Assembly (NCBI GenBank): GCA_005281725.1
Contig: SSBO01000008.1
Location: forward strand, 2,108,001-2,172,000
Length of the DNA stretch: 64,000 nucleotides
From: Wuchereria bancrofti
Taxonomy: Eukaryota; Nematoda; Chromadorea; Rhabditida; Onchocercidae
Reading direction: 5' to 3'
Shown: positions 62,671-64,000 of the stretch, piece by piece
How positions within the stretch are numbered: the stretch's first letter is position 1
Layout of the letters: the number at the start of each line of letters is the position of its first letter
The notes under the pieces: model-generated
Told to the model about the DNA's origin: nothing
Databases searched by the model: none
Seen by the model: the letters and a program-made list of their open reading frames with translations, nothing else
Program-made: the position numbers and the translations under genes

Positions 62671-64000
62671 TTTTCAATATAAAAATGAAATAATTCTTTA
62701 GTGAAAAATTGAATTTTCAATTTCAATTAATACTCCACAAAAGACAGACAATCACTAAAAAATATCAAAAATTGCTGTTGTCGCTGTTGCTGTTGCTACT
62801 TCCACTACTAATATTGCTATCTTCTTGATAAAACTCTTAAAATGATTGAGCAAAAAACAGTTGCCGAAAATGACAATACTAATGAGATGTCCTCTCGATG
62901 ACACTCGCAATGACCTCTCTGCATTTCTTTGCAACTTGACAACCTCCTCAAATACTATTATATCTCGTCCACAAATATGTCTCACTCTCGCTGTCATCGA
63001 GAATTAAACATTGAGCGGTATAGATAGAGCCTAGCGCTCTCGCTCAAATTGTATCAGTGGTGATTCACTAAATTGTTCAAATTACCTTTCCAAGAAATAA
63101 TTGAGAATCGAGCAATAGCAGTAGCAAGTAGTAGTACTAGCAGTAGCAACAACAGTTGGTTGCCAATATTTTTATATATAAATGATCGATTGATTATCGA
63201 TCGATTGACCGATCACTTTTAGGGTTAGCAAGCATATTTTTCTACCCCCCCCAAAAAAAAAAAAAAGAAAATGTCACATTAATTAGTCAATGTTTCATAA
63301 ACATTTTTAATCTAATATATGTCTTACAATTAAACATAATACTATGTAAACAGATATACCTATCAGTTAAGTTTTGAAAATTAATTCAAATTTGTTTAAA
63401 ATAAAATTAATTGAAAGTTTTGCTTATTATAAATGATTAATGCAATTATTTTAAAAAGTGCATCTTTTTTCTTTATTTTTCCACTTTATTTTGTTATATT
63501 TCATTTAATCGCTTTTAATTGTTTACGCTTTGAAAATAATTTCACTTTGTTGTAGCATTTCTTAGAACACTTTTTAGACATTTTCAGATGCGCTTCAAAA
63601 TAATTTGATCTTTGTCCTTTCTGTTTTAACAATGAATGTGTATCATTTCTCTTCTCTTACAAAATCAAACATCTAACAACGGAAACATTCGACACTTTAA
63701 AATCATTTTTTGTCACCAACAAGACATACATATACATACACATACACATACAGACATACACATACAAGATATGTGAAAATATGTAAGACATACACATACA
63801 GACAGACACATACATACATACATACATACATATAAATTTGTATTATTTGATATGTATTTAATGATTTAATGGAGGATTTTCAAGTGTAAAATTATTGTAG
63901 TAACGGAACAGATGTGATGAAATAAGAATAAAGACGGTTACCTGTTCTTTACCCGTCTTTTTACCTGGGATGTACCCGTATTGTGACCATCGAACAATAA
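62671..64000. other. Ethanolaminephosphotransferase upstream region and right edge
   Basis: 5' flank of the minus-strand gene. A GTCGCTGTTGCTGTTGCT tract (62776-62800) and an AGTAGCAAGTAGTAG region (63118-63155) are simple-sequence DNA. A GATC/ATCGAT-rich patch lies near 63182-63215. No exon was supported. Confidence 0.4.
63720..63832. repeat. CATA/ACACAT microsatellite
   Basis: Imperfect tandem ACATACAC, AGACATACAC and CATACATA units, interrupted near 63767-63787 by a GATATGTGAAAATATG segment. Confidence 0.9.

Noticed and set aside
62755..62997. 80-codon minus-strand frame upstream of the ethanolaminephosphotransferase start
   Set aside because: Includes translated simple repeat (Ala/Thr run) and has no match to the family N-terminus, which is found complete at 62670.

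Overview
The window reads as nuclear DNA of a nematode. It is about 70% A+T, genes are broken into many short exons (roughly 40-280 nt), acceptors are mostly of the TTTCAG kind, and the recognisable proteins are animal ones. The overall look suggests a parasitic clade III (filarial-like) worm. That is inference from composition and gene structure, not from a database match. All gene models were joined by hand from exon reading frames and splice-site phase; where phases close exactly I say so.

Layout. 1-7.2 kb is repeat-rich: a 31-bp GC-rich minisatellite (1.55-2.65 kb), a decayed DEAH-helicase-like fragment, a long degenerate array built around GCATGC (3.3-5.0 kb), and a pyrimidine tract. 7.2-8.8 kb (-) holds a six-exon, GC-rich zinc-finger gene of 318 aa. 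11.5-19.5 kb (-) holds secreted cysteine-rich and C-type-lectin coding exons, either one gene or two adjacent genes; seven small exons each carry one 4-Cys module. 20.6-22.0 kb (+) is a histidine phosphatase of the UBASH3/STS type. 22-27.8 kb is a gene desert. 27.8-29.8 kb (+) is a small, unrecognised two-pass membrane protein.

31.3-40.6 kb (-) is the cohesin regulator PDS5, resolved into 28 exons (about 1387 aa). 42.0-51.4 kb (-) is an EVA-1 homologue with two SUEL lectin domains, a transmembrane segment and a cytoplasmic tail. 52.05-52.4 kb is a 27-bp minisatellite. 54.1-54.4 kb carries one possible orphan exon. 57.7 kb is a CAAT array. 59.4-62.7 kb (-) is ethanolaminephosphotransferase (EPT1/SELENOI family) without a selenocysteine tail. 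The right end holds a CATA-type microsatellite.

The genes are ordinary monocistronic eukaryotic loci with no shared pathway. The most unusual items are the phase-1 exon array of 4-Cys modules attached to lectin exons, the GC-rich zinc-finger gene of unclear origin, two introns that appear to use GC donors, an apparent homopolymer frameshift in PDS5, and a tandem duplication that copies the exon-1 splice donor of EVA-1. No tRNA, rRNA, CRISPR array or bacterial-type operon was seen.
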